A stretch of 23,952 nt of DNA, taken from positions 1 through 23,952 of the forward strand of contig CAYPTW010000038.1 in NCBI GenBank assembly GCA_964413755.1, in the 5' to 3' direction. The notes beneath the pieces were generated by a model, which worked only from the letters and a program-made list of their open reading frames with translations, did no database searches and was not told where the DNA came from. Shown piece by piece: positions 14,668-22,832 of this stretch; within the stretch, counting starts at the first letter, position 1, and every line of letters begins with the position of its first letter. The stretch comes from XN24 sp964413755 (GTDB lineage: Bacteria; Pseudomonadota; Gammaproteobacteria; Steroidobacterales; XN24). Made by a program: the position numbers and the translations under genes.

Positions 14668-15036
14668 ATGAAACTCTTCGCCATTCTCGGCGCCCTGTTC
14701 GGCGGCCTCAGCGTCGCCGCAGGCGCTTTCGGTGCCCATGCCCTGCGGGCGCAACTCGATGCACGCATGCTGGAGGTCTTCGAAACCGGCGCGCGCTACC
14801 AGATGTATCACGCGCTCGCGTTGCTGGCGGTCGCCTGGCTCGGCACGCAGGTGCAGGCAACCGCGGTCCATGTCGCGGGCTGGGCCTTCGTCGCCGGCAT
14901 CCTGCTGTTCTCCGGCTCGCTCTACGCCATGGCCTTCACCGGCATCCGTGCCCTGGGTGCCATCACGCCGATCGGCGGCCTCGCCTTCATCGTCGGCTGG
15001 GCGGCACTCGCCTGGGCCGCCATGAAGCTGCCTTGA
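14668..15036 (+). CDS. DUF423 family (YgdD-like) inner membrane protein
   Basis: 122 residues with four membrane helices (about 4-22, 43-61, 68-87 and 93-118). The N-terminus GALFGGLSVAAGAFGAHALR and the central YQMYHALALLAVAWL are the family signatures of DUF423/YgdD. No function is established for the family that I can cite. ATG 14668 has no clear Shine-Dalgarno; CATAAT (14656-14661) just upstream may be a -10 element giving a very short leader, but no matching -35 is visible. It is divergent from the T_hemolysin operon, with the PmrA-type box between them. Confidence 0.92.
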   Translation: MKLFAILGALFGGLSVAAGAFGAHALRAQLDARMLEVFETGARYQMYHALALLAVAWLGTQVQATAVHVAGWAFVAGILLFSGSLYAMAFTGIRALGAITPIGGLAFIVGWAALAWAAMKLP

Positions 15037-15119
15037 GCGCGTTCTGCGGGACCTACTTACGCTCTTTCTGATATACGTCAAACAGCGCACCCCGCATCCT
15101 GCGCTCTACTGTTGGGGCC

Positions 15120-15136
15120 GACCCTTGTCGAGGGTC
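15120..15136 (+). other. 5' leader hairpin ahead of the heme-barrel gene
   Basis: GACCCT (15120-15125) and AGGGTC (15131-15136) form a perfect 6-bp stem with a TGTCG loop. It ends 24 bases before the ATG at 15161 and 11 bases before its AAGGAG ribosome binding site. It may stabilise the transcript. The rest of the 124-base gap (15037-15160) shows no convincing promoter to me. Confidence 0.35.
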
Positions 15137-15160
15137 AGAACTCCGTGAAGGAGCACCCCA

Positions 15161-16459
15161 ATGCAAAGAATCACACGCCTTTCTCCCTTCGTCGCCGCAC
15201 TGGCACTGGTCATCGCCGGATACTGCCTCTGGCCGCAGTCCACCCAGGCCATGCCGGCATTCGCCCGGCAGTACGACGTCAGCTGCGTCACCTGTCACTC
15301 GGCCTACCCGCGCCTGAACGATTTCGGCGAGTGGTTCGCCGGCAACAACATGCGCATGCCGCAATGGCGCAGCACCATGATGGAGAGCAGCGATGATCGG
15401 CTGGCGTTGCCGAAGACCCTGCCGCTGGCGATTCGCGCCCAGGCCTTCGTGCAGGGGCGCGACAGCGAGGTCGTGGACTACGAGACCGGGCCCACGGGCG
15501 ACGACTCGTCCTTCGACATCCAGGCGCCCTACCTCATCAAGCTGCTCTCCAGCGCCCCGCTGTCGGAGAACATCAGCTATTACTTCTACGGCATCTTTGC
15601 CGAGAAGGGCGAGAACGGCGAAGTCATCATCGAGGATGCCTGGTTCAGCTACGCCGACATCGCCGGCAGCGGCATCGGCGGCATGCTCGGCCAGTTCCAG
15701 GTCTCCGACCTGATGTTCCCGCGCGAAGTGCGCCTGACCTTCCAGGACTTCTACGCCTATCGCGCGGCCGGCATCACCTACGATCGCGGCATGATCTTTG
15801 ACCGCGGGTTCGGCCCCGTGGAGCTGGCGCTGGGGCTGACCAACGGCAACGGCATCAGCGAGAACATCACCATCAACAGCCCGGGTTATCGTCGGCCCGA
15901 CCACATGTTCGACAACGACTCGAGCAAGAACCTGTTCGGGCGGCTCGGCGGCGCCATCGGACCCGTGAACGTCGGACTGTTCGGGCTCATGGGCGAGCAG
16001 CGCAGCGCGGCCGGCTTCGCCGGCGCCGACCGCGGCAGCCGTGACACCGACAAGACCATCTACGGCATCGACCTGTCAGGTTCGCTCAGCGACCGGACGC
16101 ACTGGTTCGCGCAGCTGCTGTGGAACCAGTGGGACGAGTTCCTCGATGCCGACCCGAGCGTGGACTACGACTGGTTCGGCGCGTTCGCCGGCGTCGATTT
16201 CATCATGAACGACCGCTGGGCCCTGTCGGTGCTGTACAACTACACCGACGCCAGCGACTTCGACGGCACCGGCACCATCTACGAGGGCATCGACATCAAC
16301 TCGCTGACCTTCGGCGCGTCCTATTACTTCATGCGCAACGTGAAGGGCGTGATGGAAATCAACGTCGATTTCCTCAGCGAGGACAACTTCGGCCCGCCCT
16401 TCGTCGGCCACCAGACCAAGGAAAACTACATCCTGTTCGGGTTCGACGCCGCCTACTAG
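15161..16459 (+). CDS. Outer-membrane beta-barrel protein with N-terminal c-type heme motif
   Basis: 432 residues. ATG 15161 follows AAGGAG at 9-base spacing. Signal peptide 1-30 (cleavage near TQA-MPA). Right after it, CVTCH at residues 42-46 is a c-type heme attachment site in the context FARQYDVSCVTCHSAYPRL, followed by LNDFGEWFAGNNMRMP. The remaining 350 residues alternate polar and aromatic/hydrophobic positions with many Gly/Asp turns and end in an aromatic residue (FGFDAAY), as in outer-membrane porins. The mono-heme head plus barrel suggests an electron-transfer or redox-linked outer-membrane protein. No distal Met/His ligand can be assigned with confidence. No electron-transfer partner genes are adjacent; the CIA30 gene follows 30 bases later. 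Confidence 0.85.
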   Translation: MQRITRLSPFVAALALVIAGYCLWPQSTQAMPAFARQYDVSCVTCHSAYPRLNDFGEWFAGNNMRMPQWRSTMMESSDDRLALPKTLPLAIRAQAFVQGRDSEVVDYETGPTGDDSSFDIQAPYLIKLLSSAPLSENISYYFYGIFAEKGENGEVIIEDAWFSYADIAGSGIGGMLGQFQVSDLMFPREVRLTFQDFYAYRAAGITYDRGMIFDRGFGPVELALGLTNGNGISENITINSPGYRRPDHMFDNDSSKNLFGRLGGAIGPVNVGLFGLMGEQRSAAGFAGADRGSRDTDKTIYGIDLSGSLSDRTHWFAQLLWNQWDEFLDADPSVDYDWFGAFAGVDFIMNDRWALSVLYNYTDASDFDGTGTIYEGIDINSLTFGASYYFMRNVKGVMEINVDFLSEDNFGPPFVGHQTKENYILFGFDAAY

Positions 16460-16489
16460 CGACAGGCAAACGGTGGCAGAATCGACTGC

Positions 16490-17011
16490 ATGAGTGATTC
16501 CCTGCTCCTCGACGACTTCAGCCGTGCCGGTGGCGTCTCCGCCATCGGCACGCGCTGGGAAGGCTTCACCGACCGCGTCATGGGCGGCGTGTCGGACATG
16601 CGCATGGAGTTCGCCGAGCTGCCGGAGGGGCGCGTGCTGCGCATGCGCGGCACGGTGCGTCTCGAGAACCGCGGCGGGTTCATCCAGGCCCGGCTGCCAC
16701 TCGATGCCGGCGGCGGCGCTTTCAACGCCAGCGACTGGGACGGCGTCGCCGTCACGGCGCGCGGCCGGCCGGGCCCCTACTACATCCACCTGCGCACGCG
16801 ACAGAACTGGATGCCATGGTCCTACTTCCGTGCGCCGATCAACGTGCGCACCCAGTGGCAGGACCAGTTCATCCCCTTCACCGCCTTCGAGAGCAAGGGC
16901 GCATCCGGCCGGATCGATGTGCGGGGCCTGAAATCGCTCGCCATCGTCGCCTACGGGGAAGCTTTCGAAGCGGACATCGAGGTCGCGCAGATCGCGCTGC
17001 TCAAGAGGTAA
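16490..17011 (+). CDS. CIA30 family protein (complex I intermediate-associated protein 30-like)
   Basis: 173 residues, one CIA30 domain (galactose-binding-like beta sandwich). The diagnostic block WEGFTDRVMGGVSD lies at residues 23-36; YYIHLRTRQNWMPWSYFRAP and WQDQFIPFTAFE continue the family pattern. In mitochondria CIA30 helps complex I assembly; bacterial members are common and mostly uncharacterised. No signal peptide is visible. It starts 30 bases after the heme-barrel gene without a clear Shine-Dalgarno, so it may be co-transcribed with it. A link to redox chemistry is plausible but only by association. Confidence 0.92.
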   Translation: MSDSLLLDDFSRAGGVSAIGTRWEGFTDRVMGGVSDMRMEFAELPEGRVLRMRGTVRLENRGGFIQARLPLDAGGGAFNASDWDGVAVTARGRPGPYYIHLRTRQNWMPWSYFRAPINVRTQWQDQFIPFTAFESKGASGRIDVRGLKSLAIVAYGEAFEADIEVAQIALLKR

Positions 17012-17087
17012 CGATTTCCTCGACGCGCGCTGCCCGCCCTGGATTCCCGCTATGATTGGCGGGTCTCCCAGTCCACCGGTGCCCTCC

Positions 17088-17801
17088 ATGAAGATCTCAC
17101 GCCTGCCACTGCTCGTCGCCCTGATCGCTTTGCTGCTGCTGCTTTTTGCAGGCCCCGGCACGCGTGTCGGCCTGTGGGAATACGGCACCGGCTTCCTGCT
17201 GATGCGCGGGGCTTTCTTTGCCGGCGCGGCGGCCGCGGTGCTGGCGCTGGTGTTCCTGGTCATTCCCCGCACACGGCGCAATGCCACGTCGACGCTGGTG
17301 CTGGCGCTGGTCGTCGGCACGGTCGCGGCCTGGATACCGTGGAACGGCCTGCAGACGGTGCGCTCCCTGCCCTTCATCCACGACATCACCACCGACACCG
17401 AGGAACCGCCGGTCTTTGTGGCGGTGCTGCCGCTGCGCGCCGACGCGGCCAATCCCCCGGAGTACCCCGGCGAGGAAGTGGCCGCGCAACAGCGCGAAGC
17501 CTATCCGGAAGTGCAACCGCTGCTGACGCAACTCAGCCCTGCCGAGGCGTTCGACCGTGCCGAACAGGTCGCTCGTGACCTGGGCTGGGAGATCGTCGTC
17601 ACCGTGCCCCAGGAAGGGCGCATCGAGGCCACCGACACCACCTTCTGGTTCGGCTTCAAGGACGATGTGGTGATCCGCGTGCGGCCGACCGCCGACGGCA
17701 GCCGGGTGGACATCCGCTCCAAGTCACGCGTCGGGCGCAGCGACGTGGGCGCGAACGCGGCCCGGATCGAAGCGTTCCTGGAAGGTTTCGAGAGTAGCTG
17801 A
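17088..17801 (+). CDS. Membrane protein with C-terminal DUF1499 domain
   Basis: 237 residues from the ATG at 17088. The frame is open from an ATG at 17052, but the extra residues (MIGGSPSPPVPS) are not hydrophobic or conserved-looking; neither start has a clear ribosome site. Three membrane helices lie at about 5-22, 34-60 and 66-85. A periplasmic-type DUF1499 domain fills about 115-237 (EEVAAQQREAYPEVQPLL, then WEIVVTVPQEGRIEATDTT and VVIRVRPTADGSRVDIRSKSRVGRSDVG). The function of DUF1499 is not established. The gene is convergent with acr3, with only 8 bases between stops. Confidence 0.88.
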   Translation: MKISRLPLLVALIALLLLLFAGPGTRVGLWEYGTGFLLMRGAFFAGAAAAVLALVFLVIPRTRRNATSTLVLALVVGTVAAWIPWNGLQTVRSLPFIHDITTDTEEPPVFVAVLPLRADAANPPEYPGEEVAAQQREAYPEVQPLLTQLSPAEAFDRAEQVARDLGWEIVVTVPQEGRIEATDTTFWFGFKDDVVIRVRPTADGSRVDIRSKSRVGRSDVGANAARIEAFLEGFESS

Positions 17802-17809
17802 GCCGGCGT

Positions 17810-18934
17810 TCAAGGCGCCGCCGCAGGCCCGGCCGCCTGGGCGTCGACTTCTGCCGGGAAGAACCGGCGGCGGAAATACAGGCTCACGTGCACCAGGCCG
17901 ATGAGCACCGGCACCTCGACCAGCGGCCCGACCACGGTGGCAAAGGCGATCGGCGAGGTGATGCCGAAGATGCCGATGGCCACCGCGATGGCCAGCTCGA
18001 AGTTGTTTCCGGAAGCGGTGAAAGCCAGCGTCGCTGAGCGCGCATAGTCGGCCCCGACCTTCCAAGCCATGAAGAAGCTCACCAGGAACATGATGGCAAA
18101 GTAGGCGCTCAGCGGGATGGCGATCCACAGCACATCGAGCGGCTGGTTGATGATGCGCTCGCCCTGCATGGAAAACATCACCACGATGGTGAACAGCAGC
18201 GCGCCGAGGGTGATGGGCGAGATGCGGGGGATGAACACGGTGTCGTACCACTCGTGTCCCTTCATCGGCACCAGGATCACGCGGCTGAGGATGCCGGCGG
18301 CGAACGGGATGCCCAGGAAGATCATCACGCTCCGGAAGATCTCGCCGATGCTCACCTCGACCACCATGCCTTCGAGGCCGAACAGCGGCGGCAGCACGGT
18401 GATGAACACCCAGGCGTAGAAGCCGAAGGTGACGATCTGGAAGATGCTGTTCAGCGCCACCAGCCCGGCGGCGTATTCCGTGCTGCCCTTCGCCAGCAGG
18501 TTCCACACCAGCACCATGGCGATACAACGCGCGATCCCCACCAGGATCAGCCCGACCATGTACAGCCCCCAGCGATCGTCGGGACCGAACAGGGCCGGGG
18601 CGATGAAGCCGAAGAACACGACGGCAAGTACAAACATCAGGATCGGGCCGACAATCCAGTTCTGCACCAGCGACAGGCCGATGACCTTCCAGTCCGAGAA
18701 CACTTTCGGCAGCAGCTCGTACTTCACCTTGGCGAGCGGCGGATACATCATCAGGATGAGGCCGACCGCGATCAGCAGGTTGGTGTGTTCACCGACCGTG
18801 AGGGACTCGTTGAAGCGTGCGATCCCGGCCGGGAACAGGTAGCCGAAGACCACACCGAGGCCCATGGCGACGAAGATCCACACCGTCAGGTAGCGGTCGA
18901 GGAATGAGAGTTTCTTGCTGAGTGCCTGTTCCAT
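17810..18934 (-). CDS. acr3: ACR3-type arsenite efflux permease
   Basis: 374-residue inner-membrane carrier that exports arsenite. About ten membrane helices are visible. The functionally essential family residues are present: Cys137 in VGIARCIAMVLVWN and Glu340 in VVGPLVEVPVLIG. This separates it from the unrelated ArsB family although annotators often call it arsB. It is the third gene of an arsR-arsC-acr3 operon, starting 26 bases after the arsC stop with AGG 5 bases upstream. No arsA is present, so transport is secondary. Length is slightly above the usual 350 because of a Pro/Ala-rich C-terminal tail. Confidence 0.96.
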   Translation of the reverse strand: MEQALSKKLSFLDRYLTVWIFVAMGLGVVFGYLFPAGIARFNESLTVGEHTNLLIAVGLILMMYPPLAKVKYELLPKVFSDWKVIGLSLVQNWIVGPILMFVLAVVFFGFIAPALFGPDDRWGLYMVGLILVGIARCIAMVLVWNLLAKGSTEYAAGLVALNSIFQIVTFGFYAWVFITVLPPLFGLEGMVVEVSIGEIFRSVMIFLGIPFAAGILSRVILVPMKGHEWYDTVFIPRISPITLGALLFTIVVMFSMQGERIINQPLDVLWIAIPLSAYFAIMFLVSFFMAWKVGADYARSATLAFTASGNNFELAIAVAIGIFGITSPIAFATVVGPLVEVPVLIGLVHVSLYFRRRFFPAEVDAQAAGPAAAP

Positions 18935-18960
18935 GGGTGCCTGGTCTCTGTTGGGCCGCG

Positions 18961-19395
18961 TCAGGCCACGGCCTGCGGCAGGGTTTCCACGAAGGCGCGG
19001 ATTTCGTCGCGCACGCGACGGTAATGCGCCAGCGCCTGTTCCGGATCGGTCTCGCCCCGGGCCAGCCTGGGCGGGTCATCGAAGCCGACATGAACCACGC
19101 GCGCCTGCCTCGGGAACACCGGGCAGGTTTCGTGCGCGTGCCCGCACACCGTCACCACGACGTCGAACGGCACGCCATCGAGATCCTCCAGCGTCTTGCT
19201 GTGGTGCCCGGAGATGTCGACGCCGGCCTCGGCCATGATCTTCACGGCGTTCGGGTTCAGCCCGTGCTTTTCGATGCCCGCGGAATATGCCTCGATCTCG
19301 TCGCCCTTGAGATGCCGCGCCCAGCCCTCGGCCATCTGGCTGCGGCAGGAGTTCCCGGTGCACAGGAACAGCAGTTTCAGTTTCGGCTGTAGCAT
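18961..19395 (-). CDS. arsC: Arsenate reductase, thioredoxin-coupled (LMW-PTP type)
   Basis: 144 residues. Reduces arsenate to arsenite with a three-cysteine relay: P-loop CTGNSCRS with Cys12, Cys84 (VTVCGHAHE) and Cys91 (TCPVFP), spaced as in S. aureus ArsC. The late Asp of the FDDPPR loop (about 106) is the general acid. I choose ATG 19395 because GAGGA lies 8 bases upstream; an in-frame ATG at 19404 has the same sequence too close. The gene overlaps arsR by 19 bases, so the two are coupled. Thioredoxin is not encoded nearby. Confidence 0.96.
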   Translation of the reverse strand: MLQPKLKLLFLCTGNSCRSQMAEGWARHLKGDEIEAYSAGIEKHGLNPNAVKIMAEAGVDISGHHSKTLEDLDGVPFDVVVTVCGHAHETCPVFPRQARVVHVGFDDPPRLARGETDPEQALAHYRRVRDEIRAFVETLPQAVA

Positions 19396-19742
19396 GCCGT
19401 CCATTCCTCGGGCCCGGTGGCGCGTACGGTGGCGAGCCGGGCCGCGTCAGCGAGCACTTGTTCGTCATCCGCCAGGGCGCGGGCAACCCAGCGGATCGCC
19501 TCGCGCACAGCAGGGGAAGCGCCCCGTCCGGCGAGGCGGTAGTAATGCCAGCGCCCCTCCTTGCGCCGGTCGACCAGGCCGGCGACGCGCAGCAGCTCGA
19601 CGTGCTTGGAGACGGTGGACGGCGCCAGGCCGAGCAGCTCGATGAGCTGGCACAGGCAAAGCTCGCCCGCCTGCAGGCTCATGAGGATGCGCAGCCGGCT
19701 CTCGTTATCGAGCGCGCGGGCGATGGCGGTGAGGTGGTGCAT
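19377..19742 (-). CDS. arsR: ArsR-family arsenic-responsive repressor
   Basis: 121 residues from ATG 19742, a winged-helix repressor. The metal site ELCLCQL has Cys29 and Cys31 in the recognition-region helix, as in E. coli ArsR type arsenite sensors; DNA recognition helix APSTVSKHVELLRVAGLV and wing RKEGRWHYYRL follow. An in-frame TTG at 19757 would add five residues but lies inside the operator arm. The ATG has no clear Shine-Dalgarno. Binding of As(III) should release it from the dyad at 19755-19784 and switch on arsR-arsC-acr3. The C-terminal part (about 75-121) is a helical tail common in this subgroup. Confidence 0.95.
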   Translation of the reverse strand: MHHLTAIARALDNESRLRILMSLQAGELCLCQLIELLGLAPSTVSKHVELLRVAGLVDRRKEGRWHYYRLAGRGASPAVREAIRWVARALADDEQVLADAARLATVRATGPEEWTACYSRN

Positions 19743-19754
19743 AAGGGTAGTGGG

Positions 19755-19784
19755 CAATTCGTCACTTCGTGATGTGACGAATTG
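19755..19784. promoter_or_regulatory. ars operator, perfect 11-bp inverted repeat
   Basis: CAATTCGTCAC (19755-19765) and its exact reverse complement (19774-19784) flank an 8-base centre. It covers the start point and touches the -10 of the arsR promoter, so bound ArsR would block RNA polymerase. A second, smaller dyad (TCAC-TTC-GTGA, 19762-19772) is nested in it. The first ATG of arsR is 12 bases away. Confidence 0.8.
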
Positions 19785-19809
19785 TATTCCTGCCTGGGAA
19801 AGAGCTCAA
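19781..19809 (-). promoter_or_regulatory. arsR promoter, sigma70 type
   Basis: On the minus strand TTGAGC (19809-19804) and TACAAT (19786-19781) are separated by exactly 17 bases; four of six and five of six consensus matches. The expected start point near 19774 leaves a leader of about 32 bases before the ATG at 19742. The -10 overlaps the operator dyad. Confidence 0.7.
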
Positions 19810-19910
19810 GCGGTTCTGCTCAGCGTTCGATCGCAGCATCCATCTATGACCGGACGGCGGGAATGGTACTATCGCGCAGCATATGCGCGGCGCTCATATC
19901 GGGGGATGCC

Positions 19911-22070
19911 ATGGGCCTGTTCGCTGAACTGCAGCGTCGGAACGTGATCCGGGTTGCCGTCACCTACCTGGTGGCGGCCTGGGTGCTGGTGCAGGTCATG
20001 GAGCTGGCCACCGACGCCTTCGCCGCCCCGGACTGGGTGCTCAAGATCTTCATCGTGCTGCTGGCGGTCGGCTTTGTGCCGATGGTCATCTTCAGCTGGG
20101 TCTACGAACTGACCCCAGAAGGGCTCAAGCGCGAGTCCGAGGTAACGCCCGAAGAATCGGTGACGGCGCACACCGCCAAGCGGCTCAACATCGCGGTCAT
20201 CGTGCTGCTGGGCGCCGTGGTCGTGCTCTTTGCTGTTGACCGTGCCCACATCCTGCAGCAAGAGCGCGCACCGACCCCGCAGCTGGCGCCGGTCGCAACA
20301 GTCAGCGACGCGACCACCATCGACTCAATTGCCGTGCTGCCCTTTGAGGATTTCAGCCCGAACCGCGACCAGCTGCATCTCGCCGAGGGCCTGGCCGACA
20401 CCCTGCTGCACATGCTGGCCCAGGTGGACGGGCTCCGGGTCAGCGCGCGAACTTCTTCCTTCTCCTTTCGCGGCACCAGTGCCGATATCGCGGAGATCGG
20501 CCGTGAGCTCAGCGTCGGCGCCGTGCTCGAAGGATCGGTGCAAAGATCTGGCGACACGCTGCGCATCATTGCCCAGCTGATCCGCGTGTCCGACCAGAGT
20601 CACCTCTGGTCAAAGACTTTCGACCGGCCCACCGGCGACATTTTTGCCGTGCAGGACGAGATCGCGAATGCCGTCGTGGCGGCGCTCAAGCCGGACGAGA
20701 TGCCTGCGGCGGATGCGACCCTGGCGGCCGACCGCACCAGCGTCGAGGCCTATGAGCACTTCGTGCGCGGTGACCGCCTCTGGCAGGTCCGCTCCAAAGA
20801 AGCGATCGACGGGTCCATCGCGGAGTTCAAGGCCGCCATCGCCGCCGACCCGGGCTATGCGCCCGCCCATGCGGGCCTTGCGACGGCCTACCTGTTTGCC
20901 AACCTCTACGGCGACAAGACGCTCAAGGAGGTCCGCCTTCTGGTCGAGCAGGAGATCGAGCAGGCGCTGGCGCTGGACCCGAGCCTGGCCTCCGCTTATG
21001 CCGCTCGAGGCCTGCTGCGGCAAAGCAGCGACGACGCAGAGGGCGCGGAAGCCGCCTATCAACGCGCGATCGCACTCGATCCCAGCGACGCCCTCGTCTA
21101 TGTCTGGCTCAGCGACCTGATCAACCGCGACCTGTCGCGCTGGGACGAATCCGCGGCGCTGATGGAAAAGGCCTATGAGCTGGATCCGCGCAACGTCTAC
21201 GTGCTGGGCCAGTATGCGTCGCGACTGGCAAACTTCGGCGACTATGACGCTGCGCTCGAGATCTACCGGCGCGGCGTCGCCCTGGAGCCGGACTCGCCAC
21301 GGCCCTACGCCAACCTCGCCAACCTGCACTCCCAGTTCGGTCGCTACGACGATACCGTGCGCGCGTCCCTGGCGCAGATCGAGCGATCACCCGACTCGCC
21401 TCAGCCCTATGTCCGGATTGCAGGCGCGTTCCTGTACCTGGACGACCAGGAATCCGCCCTGGAATGGTTCGAGAAAGCCCGGCAGTTCAATCCCAACCTC
21501 CAGTACTGGAGCCAGTGGTTCTTGCGGCCACAGGATCATGAACGGCTGGTTGCCGAGATGGAGGCGAGTTACGCGCGCAATCCTGACATCTTCAGGCAGG
21601 GCGAGCTGTGCCAAGCGTATCTCCTGGTTGGTCGGCACGAGGACGTGCTGGAACTCTGCCGGCCAGTGGTCGCGCCCTTCCTTGCCGGCACGGAGGCGAG
21701 GCTCGACCTGAACAACCTGGCCCACGCCTGGCTCGTCAGCTGGTCCGCGCGGCAACTGGGCGATGTGGCAACCTCTGAGCGGCTGCACGCGGAAATGATC
21801 CGCATGAACGAGCAGGCCCGGGCGGCCGGGCTCGTGAACTGGGGTTACGAGGAGTTCGTGGCCTCGCTGCATGCCATCCAGGGCGAGCGGGAAAAGATGC
21901 TGGAACGGCTCCGGCTCGCGATGGAAATCGGCCTCATCGACAGCCGCAATCTCAAGTTTTCGCCCTGGTATGCGCCCTACCACGAGGACCCCGAGTTCAA
22001 GGCCATCGTGGCGGAGCTCGAGGCTCGCCAGGCCCGGATGCGCAACTCCCTGCGGGTCGAGGGGCTGTAG
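19911..22070 (+). CDS. Membrane-anchored FlgO/TolB-N-like and TPR-repeat protein
   Basis: 719 residues from ATG 19911, which has GGGGGA at 6-base spacing; the frame is open 43 codons further up without family sequence. N-terminus FAELQRRNVIRVAVTYLVAAW with membrane helices at 15-33, 43-65 and 92-109, and the signature YELTPEGLKRE between the second and third, is a widespread family often fused to adenylate cyclase-like or wHTH domains; here neither is present. A FlgO/TolB-N-like domain spans about 139-262 (IAVLPFEDFSPN, GAVLEGSVQRSGDTLRIIAQL, LWSKTFDRPTGDIFAVQDEI). TPR units occupy about 300-530 and a helical region runs to the end. Probable role: periplasmic scaffold or sensor. It is divergent from the ars operon but shows no arsenic link. 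Confidence 0.9.
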   Translation: MGLFAELQRRNVIRVAVTYLVAAWVLVQVMELATDAFAAPDWVLKIFIVLLAVGFVPMVIFSWVYELTPEGLKRESEVTPEESVTAHTAKRLNIAVIVLLGAVVVLFAVDRAHILQQERAPTPQLAPVATVSDATTIDSIAVLPFEDFSPNRDQLHLAEGLADTLLHMLAQVDGLRVSARTSSFSFRGTSADIAEIGRELSVGAVLEGSVQRSGDTLRIIAQLIRVSDQSHLWSKTFDRPTGDIFAVQDEIANAVVAALKPDEMPAADATLAADRTSVEAYEHFVRGDRLWQVRSKEAIDGSIAEFKAAIAADPGYAPAHAGLATAYLFANLYGDKTLKEVRLLVEQEIEQALALDPSLASAYAARGLLRQSSDDAEGAEAAYQRAIALDPSDALVYVWLSDLINRDLSRWDESAALMEKAYELDPRNVYVLGQYASRLANFGDYDAALEIYRRGVALEPDSPRPYANLANLHSQFGRYDDTVRASLAQIERSPDSPQPYVRIAGAFLYLDDQESALEWFEKARQFNPNLQYWSQWFLRPQDHERLVAEMEASYARNPDIFRQGELCQAYLLVGRHEDVLELCRPVVAPFLAGTEARLDLNNLAHAWLVSWSARQLGDVATSERLHAEMIRMNEQARAAGLVNWGYEEFVASLHAIQGEREKMLERLRLAMEIGLIDSRNLKFSPWYAPYHEDPEFKAIVAELEARQARMRNSLRVEGL

Positions 22071-22111
22071 GCGCATATCATGGGCTTGCCTGCGGAACTC
22101 GGGCGGGCGCA

Positions 22112-22567
22112 GTGCCCGTGACATCGCAACCCGGCGCCGGGGGCCGCGATGCGGCCCGATCCCGTTTCCTGCCGCCGGAGAGCGAGCTCTCCGAGAAGTT
22201 CATCCTCACCGGCGGCCCGGGCGGGCAGCATGTGAATCGCACCGAGTCCGGCGTGCAACTGAGCTTCGACGCGGCTTCCTCACCATTTCTCAGCGAACCC
22301 GTCCGGGCGAGACTCCTGAAACTTGCCGGCAGTCGCGCCGATTCCGCCGGCGTAATCATGATCGAGGCACGCCGCTTCCGCAGCCAGCAGCGTAATCGTG
22401 AGGACGCACGCGTGCGGCTGGCCGCGCTGATCGAACGCGCGCACCATGAACCGCGCAAGCGCGTCCCGACCAAGCCGACACGGGCGGCGCGGGAAAGGCG
22501 CCTTGCGGACAAGCGCCGGCGCAGCGAAGCCAAGCAGCGGCGCGGCGGGCCGGGGCTGTCCGACTGA
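22112..22567 (+). CDS. arfB: Alternative ribosome-rescue factor ArfB (YaeJ-like)
   Basis: 151 residues. Peptidyl-tRNA hydrolase that frees ribosomes stalled without a stop codon. The release-factor motif GGQ is at 37-39 in ILTGGPGGQHVNRTESGVQL, and the C-terminal tail after about 105 is Arg/Lys-rich (RKRVPTKPTRAARERRLADK), the part that enters the empty mRNA channel. Start is GTG 22112, which has only a weak purine-rich site; a GTG two codons later is possible. The first 15 residues look non-conserved. A strong terminator follows the gene 39 bases later. Confidence 0.94.
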   Translation: MPVTSQPGAGGRDAARSRFLPPESELSEKFILTGGPGGQHVNRTESGVQLSFDAASSPFLSEPVRARLLKLAGSRADSAGVIMIEARRFRSQQRNREDARVRLAALIERAHHEPRKRVPTKPTRAARERRLADKRRRSEAKQRRGGPGLSD

Positions 22568-22606
22568 GGGAACGCCCGGAGAGATGGGGCGGCATCGGTC
22601 AAATAA

Positions 22607-22633
22607 AAAAAGGGTCCCGATGGGACCCTTTTT
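22607..22633. terminator. Bidirectional Rho-independent terminator
   Basis: AAAAAGGGTCCC (22607-22618), GAT loop, and its exact complement (22622-22633) form a perfect 12-bp stem including the A/T tracts. Read on the plus strand it ends arfB; read on the minus strand it ends the tRNA transcript, with seven T residues after the GC core. Confidence 0.92.
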
Positions 22634-22641
22634 CATTTGAC

Positions 22642-22718
22642 TGGCGCGCCCGGAGAGATTCGAACTCCCGACCTTCTGGTTCGTAGCCAGACACTCTATC
22701 CAACTGAGCTACGGGCGC
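22642..22718 (-). tRNA. tRNA-Arg (ACG)
   Basis: 77 bases with encoded CCA. Acceptor stem GCGCCCG pairs with CGGGCGC, then discriminator G and CCA. Anticodon stem TCTGG/CCAGA closes the loop CTACGAA with anticodon ACG (A34 becomes inosine through TadA). T-loop GTTCGAATC is normal. It is the last gene of the tRNA transcript, 21 bases after tRNA-Ser. Confidence 0.97.
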
Positions 22719-22739
22719 GTCTATTCGAAAACCAAATCG

Positions 22740-22832
22740 TGGCGGAGAGGGAGGGATTCGAACCCTCGAAGGGGGTTTAAGCCCCTTACTCCCTTAGCAG
22801 GGGAGCGCTTTCGACCACTCAGCCACCTCTCC
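22740..22832 (-). tRNA. tRNA-Ser (GCT)
   Basis: 93 bases with encoded CCA and the long variable arm of class II tRNAs (AAGGGGCTTAAACCCCCTT region). Acceptor GGAGAGG pairs with CCTCTCC. Anticodon loop CTGCTAA in stem CTCCC/GGGAG gives anticodon GCT, reading AGC/AGU. The 5' 75 bases are duplicated exactly at 22967-23041. Confidence 0.97.

Noticed and set aside
17051..17056. TATGAT as -10 of a promoter for the DUF1499 gene
   Set aside because: Good hexamer, but no -35 at a suitable distance, and it overlaps a possible upstream start codon; evidence is too thin to list.
16076..17452. 458-codon minus-strand open frame
   Set aside because: Antisense to the barrel, CIA30 and DUF1499 genes, which carry family motifs on the plus strand.
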